Assembly: GCF_000008545.1 (NCBI RefSeq)
Contig: NC_000853.1
Location: forward strand, 1,254,465 to 1,318,464
Direction of reading: 5' to 3'
Origin: Thermotoga maritima MSB8
GTDB taxonomy: Bacteria > Thermotogota > Thermotogae > Thermotogales > Thermotogaceae
Length of the DNA: 64,000 bases
The notes under the pieces were generated by a model that had not been told where the DNA came from, did not search any database, and worked only from the letters and a program-made list of their open reading frames with translations. The translations under genes and the position numbers were made by a program. Shown here piece by piece: positions 45,731 through 54,872 of the stretch (positions within the stretch are counted from its first letter, which is position 1; every line of letters starts with the position of its first letter).

Positions 45731-46468
45731 TTGAAAAAGTTCCTTCCTCTTCTTTTTATTTTTGTGGTGGGGGGAGTCGTTCTTCCCGCCTCTTTCATCT
45801 GGACGTCCGATGGATATCACGTCAAATTCGGTGACACACTCTTTTTTGAAGCCTTCAACGATGGATGGGGTGTGGGAGTGAGCCTCTCGAAGAGTGCGAC
45901 GAACTACCAGAAACTCGGTTTTCTCAAGGTGAAAACCTCAGAGGTCACTTTGAAGACGGGTCTTTCCTTTGGGAACGGCTGGAACGTCTTCTTCTGCGTC
46001 GATCAGAGAGATGTGATTCCGTTCCCCGGAAGTCTCTACTACGAGTTCTTCATCGGAAGATCGGGTGGGTACGCTATCCTGAAACAGGACTACATCGTGA
46101 AGATCGGTGGGTACAGACTATCCCTCGACAACTTCGCCTACATGTCCAGGGACACCGTCATGTTCCACAGCGGTCAATTCTCCATGGGAGGCACCTCTTT
46201 TGCGTACAGAGCTCTGAACAACACGGTTCTCTTTGGCATCTCAGATCCGGATAACGTTCTCTTTTTGGGAGCCGGACTGCTCAACTGGAAACTCGCCGGA
46301 GGAACAGGGTTCAACTTCACACTCACAAACGGCGTGGATGTCAAGCTTCTTGTTTCAGCCGCCGTAGATGAGGTCTCTTTTGGATTCATGGCACGTGCAA
46401 AGAAGGGAAATACCGATCTCACCTTTGTTCTGAACACGAACGAGTTCTACTTCAGTGTGAAATTTTAA
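45731..46468 (+). CDS. Secreted beta-rich protein of unknown function (possible outer-envelope barrel)
   Basis: A 245-residue protein with a signal peptide (MKKFLPLLFIFVVGGVVLPAS). The rest alternates hydrophobic and polar residues with many Gly/aromatic turns and ends in NEFYFSVKF, a terminal Phe as in outer-membrane barrels. No family is recognised. TTG at 45731 lies four bases after the gatB stop. A smaller protein of similar style is encoded at 52241-52618. Confidence 0.78.
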   Translation: MKKFLPLLFIFVVGGVVLPASFIWTSDGYHVKFGDTLFFEAFNDGWGVGVSLSKSATNYQKLGFLKVKTSEVTLKTGLSFGNGWNVFFCVDQRDVIPFPGSLYYEFFIGRSGGYAILKQDYIVKIGGYRLSLDNFAYMSRDTVMFHSGQFSMGGTSFAYRALNNTVLFGISDPDNVLFLGAGLLNWKLAGGTGFNFTLTNGVDVKLLVSAAVDEVSFGFMARAKKGNTDLTFVLNTNEFYFSVKF

Positions 46469-46492
46469 GAAATCGCATGATATTCTTTGATA

Positions 46493-46527
46493 AACGGGGA
46501 TATTTCTCGATATCCCCGTTTTTTCGT
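46493..46527 (+). terminator. Terminator after the gatA-gatB-secreted protein operon
   Basis: Eleven-base perfect stem AACGGGGATAT/ATATCCCCGTT with a TTCTCG loop (46493-46520), followed by TTTTTCG. Confidence 0.93.
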
Positions 46528-46539
46528 TCGAAACAGGGC

Positions 46540-46576
46540 TTGTAATTTTTTGTAAACTTGACTATAATTCTAGTCA
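46540..46576 (+). promoter_or_regulatory. Promoter and operator of the antitoxin/ATPase operon
   Basis: TTGTAA (46540-46545), a 17-base spacer and a perfect TATAAT (46563-46568). The -10 box lies in the inverted repeat TGACTA-N6-TAGTCA (46559-46576). An operator at this place fits the autorepression usual for Phd/YefM antitoxins. Confidence 0.75.
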
Positions 46577-46588
46577 GGGAGTGATGAA

Positions 46589-46852
46589 ATGGATCTGAGC
46601 AGGGTTTCTTTTTACAGTCTTGCGGACGCGAAAGCGCGGTTCTCCCAGGTTGTCGAAGAAGCGAAAACGAAAGACGTGGTCGTGACAAAGAACGGTGTAC
46701 CCGCGGTTGCTGTCATTGACTACGAGAAATACAAAAAGCTCATGGAATTCATGGATGAGATCCTCGATACTTATCTGCTGGACATCGGGAACGTGGAGAA
46801 GTATCTCGAGCTCAAAAGGTATTTTGAATTCAACGATTCACAGGAGGTGTGA
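46589..46852 (+). CDS. Phd/YefM-family antitoxin without adjacent toxin
   Basis: An 87-residue protein. YSLADAKARFSQVVEEAKTKD (about 11-31) and VVVTKNGVPAVAVIDYEKYKKL (about 31-52) are the DNA-binding half of Phd/YefM antitoxins. The C-terminal 30 residues, which normally wrap the toxin, are present but rich in Glu/Leu/Tyr. No RelE-, Doc- or PIN-type toxin follows; the next gene, an ABC ATPase, begins three bases downstream. It may be a stand-alone repressor derived from an antitoxin. Confidence 0.85.
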   Translation: MDLSRVSFYSLADAKARFSQVVEEAKTKDVVVTKNGVPAVAVIDYEKYKKLMEFMDEILDTYLLDIGNVEKYLELKRYFEFNDSQEV

Positions 46853-46854
46853 GA

Positions 46855-47958
46855 ATGGCTCAGGTTGTCCTTGAAAACGTCACCAAGGTCTACGAAAACA
46901 AAGTCGTCGCTGTGAAAAACGCGAATCTCGTCGTCGAAGACAAGGAGTTCGTGGTTCTCCTTGGACCATCCGGCTGTGGAAAGACGACCACTCTGAGGAT
47001 GATCGCAGGACTGGAGGAGATCACAGATGGAAAGATCTACATCGACGGCAAGGTTGTGAACGACGTCGAACCAAAAGACAGAGACATCGCCATGGTGTTC
47101 CAGAACTACGCTCTGTATCCACACATGACCGTCTACGAAAACATGGCCTTCGGTTTGAAACTGAGAAAATATCCAAAGGACGAAATCGACAGAAGAGTAC
47201 GTGAAGCTGCGAAAATCCTCGGAATAGAAAACCTGCTCGACAGAAAACCGAGACAGCTTTCAGGTGGTCAGAGGCAGAGGGTCGCCGTTGGAAGAGCCAT
47301 CGTGAGAAATCCGAAGGTCTTCCTCTTCGACGAACCACTCTCCAACCTCGACGCGAAACTCAGAGTGCAGATGAGAAGCGAGCTCAAGAAGCTCCACCAC
47401 AGACTCCAGGCAACGATCATCTACGTGACACACGACCAGGTGGAAGCGATGACAATGGCTGACAAGATCGTTGTCATGAAGGACGGAGAAATCCAGCAGA
47501 TAGGAACTCCACACGAAATATACAACTCTCCAGCGAACGTCTTCGTCGCCGGATTCATCGGTAGCCCTCCAATGAATTTCGTCAACGCGAGAGTCGTGAG
47601 AGGAGAAGGTGGCCTCTGGATCCAGGCATCTGGCTTCAAAGTGAAGGTGCCTAAGGAATTTGAAGACAAGCTCGCAAACTACATCGACAAGGAGATCATC
47701 TTCGGTATCAGACCTGAAGATATATACGACAAGCTCTTCGCACTGGCACCTTCACCAGAGAACACGATCACAGGTGTTGTGGATGTGGTCGAACCCCTCG
47801 GAAGTGAAACGATTCTCCACGTGAAAGTCGGAGACGACTTGATTGTGGCATCCGTCAACCCGAGGACTCAGGCAAAAGAAGAACAGAAAATCGATCTGGT
47901 ACTCGACATGACGAGAATGCACGCCTTCGATAAAGAAACGGAGAAGGCTATTATCTGA
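46855..47958 (+). CDS. Orphan sugar ABC transporter ATPase (MalK/UgpC family)
   Basis: A 367-residue ATPase close to the one at 5058-6125. Walker [19 protein letters not shown], signature QLSGGQRQRVAVGRAIV, Walker B VFLFDEPLSNLDAKLRVQMR and H-loop YVTHDQVEAMTMADK are intact, with the regulatory TOBE domain behind. No permease or binding protein is nearby, so it may serve several sugar importers, as MsmK does in streptococci. ATG at 46855 has AGGAGG seven bases upstream; the ribosome site lies in the antitoxin's last codons. Confidence 0.94.
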   Translation: MAQVVLENVTKVYENKVVAVKNANLVVEDKEFVVLLGPSGCGKTTTLRMIAGLEEITDGKIYIDGKVVNDVEPKDRDIAMVFQNYALYPHMTVYENMAFGLKLRKYPKDEIDRRVREAAKILGIENLLDRKPRQLSGGQRQRVAVGRAIVRNPKVFLFDEPLSNLDAKLRVQMRSELKKLHHRLQATIIYVTHDQVEAMTMADKIVVMKDGEIQQIGTPHEIYNSPANVFVAGFIGSPPMNFVNARVVRGEGGLWIQASGFKVKVPKEFEDKLANYIDKEIIFGIRPEDIYDKLFALAPSPENTITGVVDVVEPLGSETILHVKVGDDLIVASVNPRTQAKEEQKIDLVLDMTRMHAFDKETEKAII

Positions 47959-47982
47959 GGGGGCCGGCCCCCTCACTTTTTT
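47957..47982 (+). terminator. Terminator after the orphan ATPase gene
   Basis: GAGGGGGCCGGCCCCCTC is an 18-base perfect palindrome that overlaps the stop codon, followed by ACTTTTTTATT. It also lies just beyond the 3' end of the converging FtsA-like gene, but on that side no T-run follows. Confidence 0.88.
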
Positions 47983-49967
47983 ATTCTGAACTCGATCACG
48001 TCCCCATCCTCGAGCAGTTCAGTGAACATGGCTCTCCTTCCGTTTTTGAGAAGTTCGTAGTCCTTGAGTCCGTCCAACTTCAAATCCTTGAGAAGGTCTA
48101 TCACCATGGGTTTGAAGTCTTTCAGTTCCACTCTTTCTTCGTCTATCCTGTGGAGGATTTTCAAAGGAATCTTCTTCAATTCGCCGTTGAACGAGACAGT
48201 GATGTGGGGAACTTCAAGTGCTTCCTCCAGTGTTTTCCTTCCCTTTTCAACGAGGTCGATCTCTTCTCCGAGCGGCACTTCTTCATCGTCTTTCAAAGGA
48301 ACTTCCCCTTTGAGAAGATCAAAATTCACGAGGGAGATCCATTTCTCTTCGCCGTTCACCACGATTCTTGTCTTTCCGTAGGAGATCTTTGACTTTATCT
48401 CGGAGATCTTTATCTTTTCCGGAAAGCTCACCACATCTCCTTCTTCTACGTCAGCATCGGGTGGTACTGGCGTTCCGTTCTTCACGATCTCCGGGAAGAC
48501 CTCCTCCACACCTCCATCGGGAAGTTTCACTTTCACAGGTTTCACAAGGTCCTTTATTCTCAGTGGAGTTTCTTCCTCTTCGGTTTGAATATCTATCCTG
48601 TCACCATGCTTCACTCTGGAGGAGAGATTCGCCTCTTCGCCGTTCACGAAAATCTTCACGGAGGTTCTTCTCTTTGGCCTCAAGAGGGTTTTTCCGTTTA
48701 GTTCAAAGGAAATCATTTCTCCACCTACGAGCGAGGAGAACCTGTATCCCGCCTGTATGAGAACCTGCATGACCGAGTACCTGCCCACTCCTCCCATGAG
48801 CTTTACAGGAACCCCGTTCACGAAGACCTGAGAGAAAACGGATCCCCTGTTTCTCATGGCACTGTAAGCGATTCCCACAGGAGTGATGTACTCGCTTCCT
48901 TTGACCTTTCCGGTGAGATCCTCAACAAGACCGGTGCTTTCTACACTCTTCAGAGATACCCTGTCAAGAGGAAGATCCAACTTCCTGGCAAGACTTTCCA
49001 CAAAACCCGGTACCTTCGCGCCGCCGCCGACCACCATCACAACAGAGGGGGCTCCACCGTTCAGCTCTGTCACGACCGTTGAGATCTCCGTTGTGATCTG
49101 ATCCACCACAGGTTTTATCGCTTCGGAGACCTCCCGGACGTTCAACTCGATTTCTCTGTCCAGTATATTCTTCACCTTCACTCTTTCTTCTGAAAAAACG
49201 GTTCTCTTCACGTGTTCCGCCGTCTGAAAGTCGAGCAGAAATTTCTTTCCTATGGCTTCCGTTATCTCGTCACCCGCCATGGGAATCATTCCGTAGGCCA
49301 CCACCGTTCCTTCCTTCGAGATAGCTATGTCGCTCGTTCCCGCGCCCACATCGACGAGAGATATGTTCAGATACCTGAGATCCTCCGGGACGGTTAGATC
49401 CATCGCCGCTATCGGCTCCAGCGTCACGTGAACCGGAGTGAGTCCCACAGTCTCCAGAACCCTCATCAGGGAATCCACAACGTGAACGGGAAGGAAAGCA
49501 GAGACCACCTTAACATAAGCCTTCCCGCCTCTGTGTCCCTCAAGCTTTTTCATCCACATTCCGTCGAGTCTGTACTCGACGACGGAGTATCCCACACAGA
49601 AGAAGTCCTCTTCTACACTTTCCTGCGCTTTAGTCACCGCTTCTATTTCAAGCTTCATAACGTCTTCGCGGGTGATGTGTCCGACCTTGGAAAAATCCAG
49701 CTCCGCCTCACCTACTTGAGTTTTCAGGAACCTTCCCGCGAGGGCTACAGCCACCTCTTTCAGTTCGATTTCGTTCCTCGACTCGAGTCTTTCTTTCACC
49801 TCTTTCACCGTTTCCGCCACTCCGAGCACATCGTGAACCTGACCGTCGAACATCGTGCGTGTTTTGTGTTCTATCAGTTCAGAATCCACGATTCTGATCG
49901 TACCTTTCTCCTCGACGGCGATCAAACCTGCTATCTTTCTGGTACCCACATCGAGAGCGAAGATCAC
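47973..49967 (-). CDS. FtsA/PilM-like actin-fold protein with long beta-grasp-like C-terminal extension
   Basis: A 664-residue protein. Residues 1-390 are an FtsA-type actin/Hsp70 ATPase: IFALDVGTRKIAGLIAVEE is phosphate 1, LVDVGAGTSDIAI phosphate 2, and VMVVGGGAKVPGFVESLA the adenosine motif. A SHS2-like insertion lies between. The remaining 270 residues contain repeated VNGEE...GDxIxI units (such as FVNGEEANLSSRVKHGDRID and LLEDGDVIEFRI), resembling chained ThiS/TGS-like domains. There is no C-terminal membrane helix of FtsA. It overlaps mutS2 by four bases. Function unknown; scaffold or envelope roles are plausible. Confidence 0.82.
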   Translation of the reverse strand: MIFALDVGTRKIAGLIAVEEKGTIRIVDSELIEHKTRTMFDGQVHDVLGVAETVKEVKERLESRNEIELKEVAVALAGRFLKTQVGEAELDFSKVGHITREDVMKLEIEAVTKAQESVEEDFFCVGYSVVEYRLDGMWMKKLEGHRGGKAYVKVVSAFLPVHVVDSLMRVLETVGLTPVHVTLEPIAAMDLTVPEDLRYLNISLVDVGAGTSDIAISKEGTVVAYGMIPMAGDEITEAIGKKFLLDFQTAEHVKRTVFSEERVKVKNILDREIELNVREVSEAIKPVVDQITTEISTVVTELNGGAPSVVMVVGGGAKVPGFVESLARKLDLPLDRVSLKSVESTGLVEDLTGKVKGSEYITPVGIAYSAMRNRGSVFSQVFVNGVPVKLMGGVGRYSVMQVLIQAGYRFSSLVGGEMISFELNGKTLLRPKRRTSVKIFVNGEEANLSSRVKHGDRIDIQTEEEETPLRIKDLVKPVKVKLPDGGVEEVFPEIVKNGTPVPPDADVEEGDVVSFPEKIKISEIKSKISYGKTRIVVNGEEKWISLVNFDLLKGEVPLKDDEEVPLGEEIDLVEKGRKTLEEALEVPHITVSFNGELKKIPLKILHRIDEERVELKDFKPMVIDLLKDLKLDGLKDYELLKNGRRAMFTELLEDGDVIEFRIKK

Positions 49968-52237
49968 ACTTTCACCTCCACCACCGTGACACCCGTTCCC
50001 CCCTCAGAAGGTGTTCCGAATCTGAAAGAAACCACTCTTTTGTCCTTTCTCAGTATTTCCCATACTCCAGATGCGAGCTTTCCGGTGCCCTTTCCGTGTA
50101 TTATGTATCCCTTGCTGATGCCGTTCATCATCAGGTCATCGATGAACTTCTTCACAACCGGCTCCGCTTCTTCAACCGTCATACCCCTTATGTCTATTTC
50201 CGTTCTGAAGCTCGAAGGTTTGTAAGAGAACGTTGAAGTTTCTTTCTTCTCTTCTTTTTTCGTCTTTCTCAGTTTCGACACGGGCACCTTCAATCTGAGA
50301 AAGCCAAAGTCAACAAGGGCGGTGCCACTTTTCACCTCAACGACCTTCCCCACAGAGGTTCCACCTTCCATTTTCACGTGATCTCCGGGTTTTATTTCTT
50401 CTTCGGTCGCTTCTTCGATTCTCTTTTGCTCCAGATCTTTCTTCTCTTTCTCTATCGTCTTCACCGCTTCTCTCATCTCGTCAACGCTGCCAGTTTTTGC
50501 CACGTGTATCGCCTGATCGAGTTCCTTCTTGACCTTTCTGATGTAATCGTTGAGCTCCCTCAGCTCTTTGTCGAACTCTTCTATTTTCATTCTTCTCAGC
50601 TTTTTGTAGTCTTCTTCGTATTTCTCTCTCAGTTTCATGTACTCTTCGCGTTCTTTCTGGAGTTTTCTCTTCTCCTCTTCGAGAAGCGAGATCTTCTCGT
50701 GGAGAGACCTTATGAGTCCCTCGAGTTCCATCTCCTCCCGAGAGAGTCTCGACCTGGCGTTTTCGATTATACGTTTGTCGAGTCCCAATTTTTCTGCTAT
50801 CTGGAAAGCGTGAGAGCCCCCTGGAACACCAACCAGGACCCTGTAAGTTGGTGAGAGGGTTTCCGGATCGAACTCCATGGAGGCGTTCAAAAGCAGAGGA
50901 TGGTTCATGGCAAAGACCTTCACGGGTGTGAGGTGTGTGGTTACGAAGATCGTCGCTCCTTTTTCCAGAAGATCCTCTATTATCGCGATGGCGAGGGCGG
51001 CTCCTTCCACCGGATCCGTCCCCGAGCCCAGCTCGTCGAGGATGACCAGTGAATCGCTGTCGGCGTTCTTCACGATCTCCACGATCTTCTTCATGTGTGA
51101 CGAGAAGGTGCTGAGGCTCTGTTCTATGCTCTGCTCCTCACCGATGTCCGCCATGATCTTTGGAAAGACCTTCAGCTCCGTTCCTTCATCACAGGGGAGA
51201 GGGAAGCCGCTCATCATGAGGGCAGTAAAAAGACCAACAGTTTTCACAGTCACGGTCTTTCCGCCCATGTTTGGACCCGTTATGATGAAACCTCTTTTGT
51301 TGGGTGGAAGCTCAAGATTTATTGGAACCACTCTCTCCTTTGGTATCAACGGATGTCTTGCGTTGACAAGCCTTATCCGCGAAGAAGGTTTCACGACGGT
51401 TCCGTTGAACTCTCTTGCGAACTTCACCCTCGCGTAGAGGGAGTCGAAACGCGCTATGAGTTCCACGTTCCTCTCAAGGTCGTTGAGCCTGGAAAGGAGT
51501 ATGTTCGTCAGCTGTCTCAGGATCCTGCTGATCTCCAGTCTTTCCTCCTCTTCTAAAAGACGCACTCTGTTGTTCAGTTCGACGAACTCGTCGGGCTCCA
51601 GAAAGACGGTGGCCCCGGAAGAGGAAAGATGGTGAACGATCCCCCTCACCGCGTTCTTCATGGAAGCCTTCACGGGGAAGAGATACCTTCCATCCCTGTA
51701 AACGTACATCTGTTCCTGAAGGATCTGAGAGTGCGTCCTGACGAAATCATCGGCCTTTCTCTTTATCTCGCTGGAAAGACGCTTCTTTTCCGTTCTGATC
51801 TCCCTCAATCTGGGACTCGCACGGTCCGAGATCTCTCCATCCTGTTCTATGCACCTGTTCACCTCTTCTACGAACTCTCTGAAGGAGCTGAGCCTGGAGA
51901 AGGTCTCTTTGAGTCTGCTGTATTCACGCTTTTCAAATTCTTTCTTCAGGATGTCACAGCCTTCGAGAAACACGGAGACACGAAGAAGTTCCCACGGTTC
52001 CAGAGGGGAGCCGGACTTCACCTTCTCCACTTCCTGAGAGATATCGTTCAATCCCTTTATGGGAGGCTCTCCCCACCTGTTAAAATAGTTCAGAAGCTCC
52101 TCCACGAGTTCGAGCTCGTCCCACGGATTCACCGTCGGTTTGAGAGTGTCCAGATGTTTTCTTCCCAGGTCAGAGAGCGCGTATTTCTTTACTATCTCCA
52201 CAACTTTTGGAAAATCGAGTGATTCGAGATAATCCAC
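49964..52237 (-). CDS. mutS2: Endonuclease MutS2
   Basis: A 757-residue MutS2. It lacks the mismatch-recognition domain. Core helices carry RLVNARHPLIP; Walker A is ITGPNMGGKTVTVKTVG near 330, followed by DIGEEQSIEQSLSTFSSHM, Walker B VILDELGSGTDPVEG, and FVTTHLTPVK. A long charged coiled coil (about 500-620) leads to a KOW-like segment and the C-terminal Smr nuclease domain, IDIRGMTVEEAEPVV...YIIHGKGTG. It acts on recombination intermediates or on stalled ribosomes in other bacteria. Confidence 0.96.
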   Translation of the reverse strand: MDYLESLDFPKVVEIVKKYALSDLGRKHLDTLKPTVNPWDELELVEELLNYFNRWGEPPIKGLNDISQEVEKVKSGSPLEPWELLRVSVFLEGCDILKKEFEKREYSRLKETFSRLSSFREFVEEVNRCIEQDGEISDRASPRLREIRTEKKRLSSEIKRKADDFVRTHSQILQEQMYVYRDGRYLFPVKASMKNAVRGIVHHLSSSGATVFLEPDEFVELNNRVRLLEEEERLEISRILRQLTNILLSRLNDLERNVELIARFDSLYARVKFAREFNGTVVKPSSRIRLVNARHPLIPKERVVPINLELPPNKRGFIITGPNMGGKTVTVKTVGLFTALMMSGFPLPCDEGTELKVFPKIMADIGEEQSIEQSLSTFSSHMKKIVEIVKNADSDSLVILDELGSGTDPVEGAALAIAIIEDLLEKGATIFVTTHLTPVKVFAMNHPLLLNASMEFDPETLSPTYRVLVGVPGGSHAFQIAEKLGLDKRIIENARSRLSREEMELEGLIRSLHEKISLLEEEKRKLQKEREEYMKLREKYEEDYKKLRRMKIEEFDKELRELNDYIRKVKKELDQAIHVAKTGSVDEMREAVKTIEKEKKDLEQKRIEEATEEEIKPGDHVKMEGGTSVGKVVEVKSGTALVDFGFLRLKVPVSKLRKTKKEEKKETSTFSYKPSSFRTEIDIRGMTVEEAEPVVKKFIDDLMMNGISKGYIIHGKGTGKLASGVWEILRKDKRVVSFRFGTPSEGGTGVTVVEVKV

Positions 52238-52240
52238 TCT

Positions 52241-52618
52241 TCACCACCCCAGTCTCACAAACAGCGGAAATCTGATGCTCGAGTCCTTCAGCGTTATTGA
52301 ATAACCAAAGCCCCATTTCACTCCTTCGTGCTTTTTCCAGAAAAAATTGACGACGGCAAGATAGGGTTTTGAAGAAAAGCCCACCCTTGTCTCAAGGGTA
52401 AACATGAAATCCCCCAGATCCAGATTCCTCACAGCACCGACGAAGAAACATATGGAGGAAAAATCCCAGAGTTCCACTCCCGCTGTGAACTCTCCAGTGT
52501 CCATGCCCACAGACGACACGGTTTCTCCTTCCGAAAAATCGTAGGAAAAACTCACGAAGACGTCTCCCATCATCTGAACGGAGACGATCACAAGCAGAGC
52601 GAGAATGATTTTTTTCAT
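52241..52618 (-). CDS. Small secreted beta-rich protein
   Basis: A 125-residue protein with signal peptide MKKIILALLVIVSVQMMGD and then alternating beta-strand segments (VFVSFSYDFSEGE, FMFTLETRVGFSSKPYLAVVNFFW) ending in FPLFVRLGW. A C-terminal aromatic residue and strand pattern suggest a small barrel or periplasmic protein. ATG at 52618 is preferred over the upstream GTG at 52627. It precedes mutS2 by three bases in the transcript. Confidence 0.75.
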   Translation of the reverse strand: MKKIILALLVIVSVQMMGDVFVSFSYDFSEGETVSSVGMDTGEFTAGVELWDFSSICFFVGAVRNLDLGDFMFTLETRVGFSSKPYLAVVNFFWKKHEGVKWGFGYSITLKDSSIRFPLFVRLGW

Positions 52619-52664
52619 GTTTTCCACCCCGAAACGATTATACTATGATGGGGAGGTGAAGAGA

Positions 52665-53624
52665 TTGCTCTTTCTCGGAGTGGATGTGGGGGGAACGAAA
52701 ACACTGGCCGTTCTCAGCGATGAACAGGGAAACGTCCTGGCTATTTACAAAGGAAAAGGAGCGAACTATCAGGTCGTTGGAAAAGAAAATGCTGTCAGGA
52801 ATCTCAAAGATGTGATCGAAGCCATTTTGGACAGGGCAGGAAAGACCAGAAAAGAGATCGATTTTGCCTTCTTTGGATACGCGGGAGCAGACTTCGACTA
52901 CGAGATGAAGATCGTGAGAGAAATACTGGAAAAGCTCGGTCTTGAAAAATTCGACTTCGACAACGACGGAAGGATAGCCCTGAGATCGGGGGTTTTCGAC
53001 GACATCGGCATCATGGTGAGCTGTGGAACAGGTAGCATCTCCTACGCATCGGACGGCAGAAGGGTGAACAGAATAGGAGGACTTTCTTTTTCACTGGGTG
53101 AGAGACTCGGTTCACACTACATCGCTTCTCTTGTGACCTCCGCTGTGATGAGGGCGAAGGACGGCAGAGACGACTGGACAACGCTCGTTGATGAGGTGGA
53201 AAAAGAGATCGGCCCGGTGGAGAACCTTCTGAGATACGACTACGAAGGAGGATACACAGCGGAGCTGGTCAAGAAAGTGAATCAGGCACTGTTCAGATGC
53301 GCCGAAAAAGGTGATGCGGTTTCTCTCAGAATTTTCGATGAGATCGTGGTTGAAGTGAAAAAAATCATCGACGCGCATAGAAAGGCACTGAACTTCACAC
53401 CTCCCATCAAACTGATCCTGGAGGGAAGCTTCTTCAAGAACGCTCCTTCACTTCTGATAAACATGATAGAGAGCGCAATTGGTAGAGAGTACGAAATCGT
53501 CATACCGGAGCACGACCCTGTGATCGGTGCCGTGTTGTTTGCAATGGAACGGGTGGGACTGAGAGTAACAGAGGACCTTTACAACAGACTGGTGAGGAAC
53601 TACCTCAGGGAGGTGAAGAAATGA
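52665..53624 (+). CDS. BadF/BadG-type sugar kinase (N-acetylglucosamine/glucosamine kinase-like)
   Basis: A 319-residue ASKHA-fold kinase. LFLGVDVGGTKTLAVLSDE is the phosphate 1 loop, FFGYAGADFDYE and ALRSGVFDDIGIMVSCGTGSIS the phosphate 2 region, GGLSFSLGERLGSHYIA the sugar loop typical of GlcNAc/glucosamine kinases, and LEGSFFKNAP the adenosine motif. TTG at 52665 lies eight bases after GGGGAGG; GTG at 52656 is too close to that site. It overlaps the GH4 gene by four bases and may phosphorylate the latter's substrate. Confidence 0.85.
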   Translation: MLFLGVDVGGTKTLAVLSDEQGNVLAIYKGKGANYQVVGKENAVRNLKDVIEAILDRAGKTRKEIDFAFFGYAGADFDYEMKIVREILEKLGLEKFDFDNDGRIALRSGVFDDIGIMVSCGTGSISYASDGRRVNRIGGLSFSLGERLGSHYIASLVTSAVMRAKDGRDDWTTLVDEVEKEIGPVENLLRYDYEGGYTAELVKKVNQALFRCAEKGDAVSLRIFDEIVVEVKKIIDAHRKALNFTPPIKLILEGSFFKNAPSLLINMIESAIGREYEIVIPEHDPVIGAVLFAMERVGLRVTEDLYNRLVRNYLREVKK

Positions 53625-54868
53625 GAATTGCGGTGATAGGTGGGGGAAGCAGCTACACCCCGGAGCTGGTGAAGGGACTTCTCGACATTTCCGAGGATGT
53701 TCGCATCGACGAGGTGATCTTCTACGACATCGACGAAGAAAAGCAGAAAATCGTCGTTGATTTCGTGAAGAGACTCGTCAAAGACAGGTTCAAGGTGCTC
53801 ATAAGCGACACCTTCGAGGGTGCTGTCGTGGACGCGAAGTACGTGATCTTTCAGTTCAGACCCGGCGGACTCAAAGGTAGAGAAAACGACGAAGGCATTC
53901 CGCTGAAGTACGGTCTCATAGGTCAAGAGACAACGGGGGTTGGGGGATTTTCAGCGGCTTTGAGGGCGTTTCCCATAGTAGAAGAGTACGTTGATACCGT
54001 GAGAAAAACATCGAACGCGACCATCGTAAACTTCACCAACCCATCCGGCCACATTACGGAGTTCGTGAGAAACTACCTCGAATACGAAAAATTCATAGGT
54101 CTCTGCAACGTTCCCATAAACTTCATCCGGGAGATCGCAGAGATGTTCTCAGCAAGGCTCGAAGACGTGTTCCTGAAGTACTACGGCCTCAACCATCTGA
54201 GCTTCATAGAGAAGGTCTTCGTAAAAGGTGAAGACGTGACGGAAAAGGTTTTCGAGAACCTGAAGCTGAAGCTCTCCAACATACCAGACGAGGATTTCCC
54301 GACGTGGTTCTACGACTCGGTGAGACTCATTGTGAATCCTTACCTGAGGTACTACCTGATGGAGAAGAAGATGTTCAAAAAGATCTCCACACACGAGCTC
54401 AGAGCAAGGGAAGTGATGAAGATAGAGAAAGAACTCTTCGAGAAGTACAGAACCGCTGTCGAGATACCGGAGGAACTCACAAAACGCGGTGGCAGCATGT
54501 ATTCCACAGCGGCAGCTCACCTGATAAGAGACCTCGAAACCGACGAAGGAAAGATACACATCGTGAACACGAGAAACAACGGCTCGATCGAGAACCTCCC
54601 GGATGATTACGTTCTGGAGATCCCGTGTTATGTGAGATCCGGCAGGGTTCACACGCTCTCGCAGGGAAAAGGAGATCACTTTGCTCTTTCTTTCATCCAC
54701 GCGGTGAAGATGTACGAGCGACTCACAATAGAAGCGTATCTGAAGAGATCGAAAAAACTCGCTCTAAAGGCTTTGCTTTCCCATCCTCTCGGACCCGATG
54801 TGGAGGACGCAAAAGACCTTCTCGAAGAGATACTGGAGGCGAACAGAGAATACGTGAAACTGGGGTGA
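53621..54868 (+). CDS. bglT: 6-phospho-beta-glucosidase, GH4 (NAD+/Mn2+-dependent)
   Basis: A 415-residue family 4 glycosidase. RIAVIGGGSSYTPELVKGL binds NAD, FQFRPGGLKGRENDEGIPLKYGLIGQETTG is conserved in the family, GLCNVPINF carries the metal-binding Cys near 171, and YGLNHLSFIEKV the His near 200. It cleaves 6-phospho-beta-glucosides by an oxidation-elimination mechanism; a 6-phosphate substrate is unusual in a bacterium using ABC importers, which makes the kinase upstream relevant. The ATG at 53621 overlaps the kinase stop. Confidence 0.95.
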   Translation: MRIAVIGGGSSYTPELVKGLLDISEDVRIDEVIFYDIDEEKQKIVVDFVKRLVKDRFKVLISDTFEGAVVDAKYVIFQFRPGGLKGRENDEGIPLKYGLIGQETTGVGGFSAALRAFPIVEEYVDTVRKTSNATIVNFTNPSGHITEFVRNYLEYEKFIGLCNVPINFIREIAEMFSARLEDVFLKYYGLNHLSFIEKVFVKGEDVTEKVFENLKLKLSNIPDEDFPTWFYDSVRLIVNPYLRYYLMEKKMFKKISTHELRAREVMKIEKELFEKYRTAVEIPEELTKRGGSMYSTAAAHLIRDLETDEGKIHIVNTRNNGSIENLPDDYVLEIPCYVRSGRVHTLSQGKGDHFALSFIHAVKMYERLTIEAYLKRSKKLALKALLSHPLGPDVEDAKDLLEEILEANREYVKLG

Positions 54869-54872
54869 AATA

